Shown here in pieces: positions 30,602 through 33,991 of a stretch of 33,991 bases of DNA. The notes below the pieces were generated by a model that worked only from the letters and a program-made list of their open reading frames with translations, did no database searches and was not told the origin of the DNA. The position numbers and the translations under genes are program-made. The stretch is from an uncultured Prevotellaceae bacterium (GTDB lineage: Bacteria > Bacteroidota > Bacteroidia > Bacteroidales > Bacteroidaceae), in the NCBI GenBank assembly GCA_937891085.1, contig CALAEY010000057.1, forward strand, positions 1 to 33,991. The letters run 5' to 3'. Positions within the stretch are counted from its first letter, which is position 1; each line of letters opens with the position of its first letter.

Positions 30602-33289
30602 ATGAAACTGATTTTTAATATAGAATACCGCACCCATTGGGGTGAAGACGTCAGAGTGATGGGCAATGTGCCTGAATTGGGAAACCTTCAGGCACTCTCT
30701 GCCCTGCCTCTGCGCACAGTAGATGGCATCCATTGGACTGCCGAGGCCGACCTTAAAGTGCCTGCCAACAAGACGGTGCAGTATAGTTATCATATCTTCC
30801 AGGGGAACAGCGTGACGCGCTCGGAGTGGAACAGCATCCCCCGCACCCTGCATGTGCCCAACAGCAAGAAAAAGGTATTCCGCCTGAACGACTACTGGAA
30901 AGACCTGCCTCAGAACCTGTCGCTCTACACCTCGGCCTTCACGGAGTCGCTCATGGCGCATAATAAACGTGCGGCCTTGCCAGGAAATTCTGCACAAGGG
31001 TTGCTGATAAAGGCCTATGCGCCTTGTGATGCCGACCATGTGCTGGGTATCTGTGGGAACCAGGAGGCATTGGGCTATTGGGATCCTGCCAAAGCTGTGC
31101 TGATGACGGATGCCTTCTATCCTGAATGGCAGATCCATCTGGATGCAGAGAAGCTGACCTTCCCCTTGGAGTATAAGTTCGTATTATATAATAAGGTGAA
31201 GCACGAGGTGGTGGCTTGGGAGGACAACCCTAACCGCTACCTGCCTAACCCACAGCTTGGGGAGAATGAGACACTCGTGATAGGCGACCGCTTCGTACAC
31301 TTCTGCCTGCCTGAATGGAAGGGAGCGGGTGTGGCCGTGCCTGTCTTCTCCCTGCGCAGTGAGGAGAGCTTTGGCGTGGGCGACTTCGGTGATCTGAAGA
31401 AATTCATCGGATGGGCGGCCTCTACAGGACAGAAGTTGGTGCAGATCCTGCCTATCAACGATACCAACATCACCCATACGTGGGTGGATTCCTATCCTTA
31501 CAGCAGCATCTCCATCTATGCCTTCCACCCCATGTATCTGGACCTCAAGCAACTGGGTGCGCTGAAGGACAAGAAGCAGGCCAACCGCTTCAAGCGCCTA
31601 CAGAAGAAGCTCAACGCCCTGCCACAAGTGGATTATGAGCAGGTGAACAAGGGCAAGTGGGAGTACATCCGCCTGATTTTCCAACAAGACGGGGCTGCCA
31701 CCTTGGCCTCTGAGGACTTCAAGCATTTCTTGGCAGAGAACAAGGAGTGGCTGCAGCCCTACGCTGCTTTCAGCTACCTGCGCGACCTGAACGGTACGCC
31801 TGATTTCAAGCAGTGGAAGCAATACGCCGTCTATAACGAAAAGGAGATTGAAGCGCTGTGCAAGGAAGGCACGCCTGTCTATCCTGAGATTGCGCTCTAC
31901 TACTATATCCAGTTCCACCTGCATCTGCAACTTTCTGCAGTGACCGACTATGCCCGTCCGCTGGGTGTGGTGCTGAAGGGTGACATTCCTATCGGCATCA
32001 ACCGTGGCAGTGTGGAGGCTTGGAAAGAACCATACTACTTCAACATGAACGGACAGGCTGGTGCCCCACCCGATGACTTCTCTGTCAATGGGCAGAACTG
32101 GGGCTTCCCTACCTACAACTGGGACGTGATGGAGAAGGACGGCTATGCGTGGTGGATGCGCCGTTTCGGTAAGATGGCAGAGCATTTCGACGCTTATCGC
32201 ATCGACCATATCTTGGGTTTCTTCCGCATTTGGGAGATTCCGATGCATGCCGTGCATGGCTTGTTGGGGCAGTTTGTACCATCCCTGCCAATGAGCCGTG
32301 AAGAGATAGAGCGCTTAGGGCTCACGTTCCGTGAGGAGTTCTTCACCACACCATTCATCCATGAGTACTTCCTGCCAGAGCTTTTTGGCAAGCAAGCGGA
32401 GTACGTGAAGCAGCACTTCTTGCAACCCGCAGAGGGCTACGATCTCTACCAGATGCGCCCAGAGTTTGACACGCAGCGCAAGGTGGAGGCCTACTTTGCA
32501 GGTAAGACGGATGCAGAGAGCGTCCAGATGCGCGAAGGTCTCTACAGCCTCATTAGCGATGTGCTCTTCATCCGTGACCGTGAGCATAAGGACCTTTTCC
32601 ACCCACGCATCACCGTGCAGAACGACTATGTCTATCAGGCACTTACCGATGGAGAGAAGGAGGCCTTCGATCGACTGTACAACCACTACTACTATGAGCG
32701 TCACAATGACTTCTGGCGTGAACAAGCCATGAAGAAGTTGCCTCGCCTCACGGGAGCAACCCGCATGCTGGTATGTGGTGAGGACCTAGGCATGATACCG
32801 AGTTGTGTGCCTCAGGTGATGAACGACCTACGCATCCTCTCTCTGGAAATTCAGCGCATGCCGAAGGACTTGGGCGTGGAGTTTGCCAATCCGGCACACT
32901 ACCCTTACCGCTCAGTATCTACCATCTCTACGCACGACATGAGTACGCTGCGTGGTTGGTGGGAAGAAGACAGCGAGGCTACCCAGCGCTTCTACGAGCA
33001 GGTGCTCAAGTACAAGGGCGATGCCCCTGCCACAGCGACACCAGAGCTTTGCGAGGAAATCCTCCGCATGCACTTGGAAGGCACGTCGATGCTCTGCATC
33101 CCATCGTTGCAAGATTGGCTCTCCATCGACGGAGAGGTGCGTAATCCGAATGCCGATGAGCGCATCAATATCCCTGCCATTCCTAAGCACTATTGGCGTT
33201 GGCGCATGCACCTCACCATAGAGCAGCTGATGAAGCAGGAGAAGCTGAATGACAAGATTCGCAGCATGATCAAGGAAAGCGGCAGGTGA
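30602..33289 (+). CDS. malQ: 4-alpha-glucanotransferase (CBM20-CBM20-GH77)
   Basis: MalQ transfers segments between alpha-1,4-glucans in maltodextrin and glycogen use. The 895 residues carry two N-terminal starch-binding CBM20 modules (about 1-100, WGEDVRVMGNVPELGNL; about 130-235, VLGICGNQEALGYWDPAKAVLM) before the GH77 barrel. Catalytic motifs are present: AYRIDHILGFFRIWEIP with nucleophile Asp535, VCGEDLGMIP with the acid/base Glu727, and STHDMSTLRGWWEED with the stabilising Asp. The tandem CBM20 layout is the plant DPE2-like type common in Bacteroidota. No signal peptide is seen, so it is cytoplasmic. A heptamer array fills the gap to folB. Confidence 0.95.
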   Translation: MKLIFNIEYRTHWGEDVRVMGNVPELGNLQALSALPLRTVDGIHWTAEADLKVPANKTVQYSYHIFQGNSVTRSEWNSIPRTLHVPNSKKKVFRLNDYWKDLPQNLSLYTSAFTESLMAHNKRAALPGNSAQGLLIKAYAPCDADHVLGICGNQEALGYWDPAKAVLMTDAFYPEWQIHLDAEKLTFPLEYKFVLYNKVKHEVVAWEDNPNRYLPNPQLGENETLVIGDRFVHFCLPEWKGAGVAVPVFSLRSEESFGVGDFGDLKKFIGWAASTGQKLVQILPINDTNITHTWVDSYPYSSISIYAFHPMYLDLKQLGALKDKKQANRFKRLQKKLNALPQVDYEQVNKGKWEYIRLIFQQDGAATLASEDFKHFLAENKEWLQPYAAFSYLRDLNGTPDFKQWKQYAVYNEKEIEALCKEGTPVYPEIALYYYIQFHLHLQLSAVTDYARPLGVVLKGDIPIGINRGSVEAWKEPYYFNMNGQAGAPPDDFSVNGQNWGFPTYNWDVMEKDGYAWWMRRFGKMAEHFDAYRIDHILGFFRIWEIPMHAVHGLLGQFVPSLPMSREEIERLGLTFREEFFTTPFIHEYFLPELFGKQAEYVKQHFLQPAEGYDLYQMRPEFDTQRKVEAYFAGKTDAESVQMREGLYSLISDVLFIRDREHKDLFHPRITVQNDYVYQALTDGEKEAFDRLYNHYYYERHNDFWREQAMKKLPRLTGATRMLVCGEDLGMIPSCVPQVMNDLRILSLEIQRMPKDLGVEFANPAHYPYRSVSTISTHDMSTLRGWWEEDSEATQRFYEQVLKYKGDAPATATPELCEEILRMHLEGTSMLCIPSLQDWLSIDGEVRNPNADERINIPAIPKHYWRWRMHLTIEQLMKQEKLNDKIRSMIKESGR

Positions 33290-33290
33290 T

Positions 33291-33318
33291 ATAATTCATA
33301 ATTCATAATTCATAATTG
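33291..33318. repeat. Heptamer tandem array directly before folB
   Basis: Four head-to-tail copies of ATAATTC (the last ends in G) occupy the whole space between the malQ stop (33287-33289) and the folB ATG at 33319, except for one base. The unit length and AATT core match the array at 8445-8472. Confidence 0.9.
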
Positions 33319-33699
33319 ATGAACAGTTGGATAACTCTGAATGACCTGCGCTTCCATGCCCATCATGGCGTATTGGAGCACGAGCGTCTGTGCGGCAATA
33401 CGTTCGTGGTGAACCTGCGCATGGCAGTGGACATCCGTCGTGCCGCCCAGAAAGACGACATCCGTGAGGCCCTGAACTATGCCGAGGTCTTTGAGGCCGT
33501 CAAGGCAGAGATGAGCATCCCCTCCCGCTTGCTGGAGCATGCAGCCATGCGCATCGTCCGTCGGCTTTTCAAGGACTTTCCGCAAATCAGCTCCATAAAG
33601 CTGACGTTAGAGAAGCTAAATCCACCCATGAATGCCGATATGCATTCGGCAGCCGTGGAGGTGGAAGTCGATGCAGAGGAAGTAAAACAGGAAGCATAG
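33319..33699 (+). CDS. folB: Dihydroneopterin aldolase FolB
   Basis: FolB splits 7,8-dihydroneopterin into glycolaldehyde and 6-hydroxymethyl-7,8-dihydropterin, the substrate of FolK, whose gene lies about 21 kb to the left. The ATG at 33319 is preferred over the TTG at 33316, giving 126 residues, the normal length. Signatures are ITLNDLRFHAHHGVLEHERLCGNTFVVNL at the N-terminus, NYAEVFEAVK, SRLLEHAAMRIVRRLFKDFP with the substrate-binding Glu, and IKLTLEKLNPPM. The start follows directly on the heptamer array and could be affected by changes in its copy number. It is last in its unit and convergent with the partial gene at the edge. Confidence 0.93.
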   Translation: MNSWITLNDLRFHAHHGVLEHERLCGNTFVVNLRMAVDIRRAAQKDDIREALNYAEVFEAVKAEMSIPSRLLEHAAMRIVRRLFKDFPQISSIKLTLEKLNPPMNADMHSAAVEVEVDAEEVKQEA

Positions 33700-33744
33700 G
33701 CGTAAAAAACATCCGACACTCCTTTCCAAAATCTATGACCCTAC

Positions 33745-33790
33745 GGGGCAAAGTTTAATCAGCACTGCTGATTGAAGTTTACTATGCCCC
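33745..33790. terminator. Hairpin between convergent genes
   Basis: ggggca (33745-33750) pairs with tgcccc (33785-33790). Inside, aatcag (33757-33762) pairs with ctgatt (33768-33773) across a 5-base loop. It lies 45 bases after folB and 62 bases beyond the stop of the minus-strand gene, so it could terminate both. There is no clear T-run. Confidence 0.4.
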
Positions 33791-33851
33791 TCTCAAGCTT
33801 TTATCTGCCATGCCCCACCCTTTTTGCTGGTACGTCTTTTACTTTCTGCAT

Positions 33852-33991
33852 TCAGTATTGCTTTCTGGATAGTTCACCATATAAAGTGTCACTGTAGTAC
33901 ATTAGGTAGTCCGCACTATTGTCGGTGATCACTTCCTTCATGCGGTTGCCCTCATCATCGTAGGTGAAAGTGGCACTATAGCCGTTCTCCG
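33852..33991 (-). CDS. C-terminal fragment of an unrecognised protein, cut by the window edge
   Basis: Read from the right edge on the minus strand, 45 codons are open to a TGA at 33852-33854. The fragment contains GYSATFTYDDEGNRMKEVITD and YLMYYSDTLYGELSRKQY. The YDDEGN turn is common in repeat-rich Bacteroidales secreted or lipoproteins, but 45 residues do not allow a family call. It is convergent with folB. Confidence 0.55.
   Translation of the reverse strand, partial: ENGYSATFTYDDEGNRMKEVITDNSADYLMYYSDTLYGELSRKQY

Overview
The window looks like chromosomal DNA of a Bacteroidota bacterium, most likely a Bacteroidales member close to Prevotella or Bacteroides. The protein families point there (DUF3244, BACON, DUF4249, DUF3098, DUF4271, a TonB-dependent receptor and a Bacteroidota-type LptD). 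So do the promoters: at least eight gene starts are preceded by the phylum's TTTG-N19/20-TAnnTTTG signal, and Shine-Dalgarno sequences are almost absent.

Region by region. Positions 1-3761 hold a cell-surface block: a membrane-spanning TPR protein with a degenerate helix-turn-helix tail, a small secreted DUF3244-like protein, an unrecognised lipoprotein and a BACON-like lipoprotein. Much of this block (about 600-3340) is far more AT-rich than the rest. Positions 3815-7320 encode a TonB-dependent receptor and its DUF4249 lipoprotein partner, closed by a strong terminator. Positions 7563-17335 form a run of 14 closely packed plus-strand genes: ftsX, DUF3098, uppP, truB, queA, folK, metK, an arginase-fold protein, a LOG-family protein, DUF4271, hemD, rnpA, yidD and tatD. 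tyrS (17397-18701) and a tRNA-Gln (UUG) follow, each with its own promoter and terminator signals.

Positions 18927-23883 are the accessory-looking part. An unrecognised gene with a probable C-terminal EVE/PUA-like fold lies next to the tRNA and converges on lptD, which is preceded by an HD-domain phosphohydrolase gene. Between the two convergent genes lie 555 non-coding bases. They are made of two inverted copies of a structured element of about 185 bp, each starting directly behind the stop codon of the gene on its side, plus tandem repeats. Positions 23927-33699 return to housekeeping: a cell-wall amidase, an MCE/MlaD-like protein, dnaA, the B12-dependent ribonucleotide reductase nrdJ, a CBM20-GH77 4-alpha-glucanotransferase (malQ) and folB. 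A minus-strand gene runs off the right edge.

The genes combine into recognisable tasks: envelope building (ftsX, uppP, lptD, amidase, MCE protein), translation and tRNA modification (truB, queA, tyrS, tRNA-Gln, rnpA), folate synthesis (folK and folB at opposite ends), SAM supply and use (metK beside queA), and DNA replication with its precursors (dnaA, nrdJ).

The most interesting unexplained signals are: (1) the two stop-codon-abutting elements, whose stems differ in sequence but keep their pairing; (2) a 38-bp near-palindrome found inside two unrelated coding sequences in the same reading frame; (3) heptamer arrays that fill the gap between stop and start codons at two gene junctions; and (4) the EVE-like gene beside tRNA-Gln. 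All calls come from reading the sequence without database searches.
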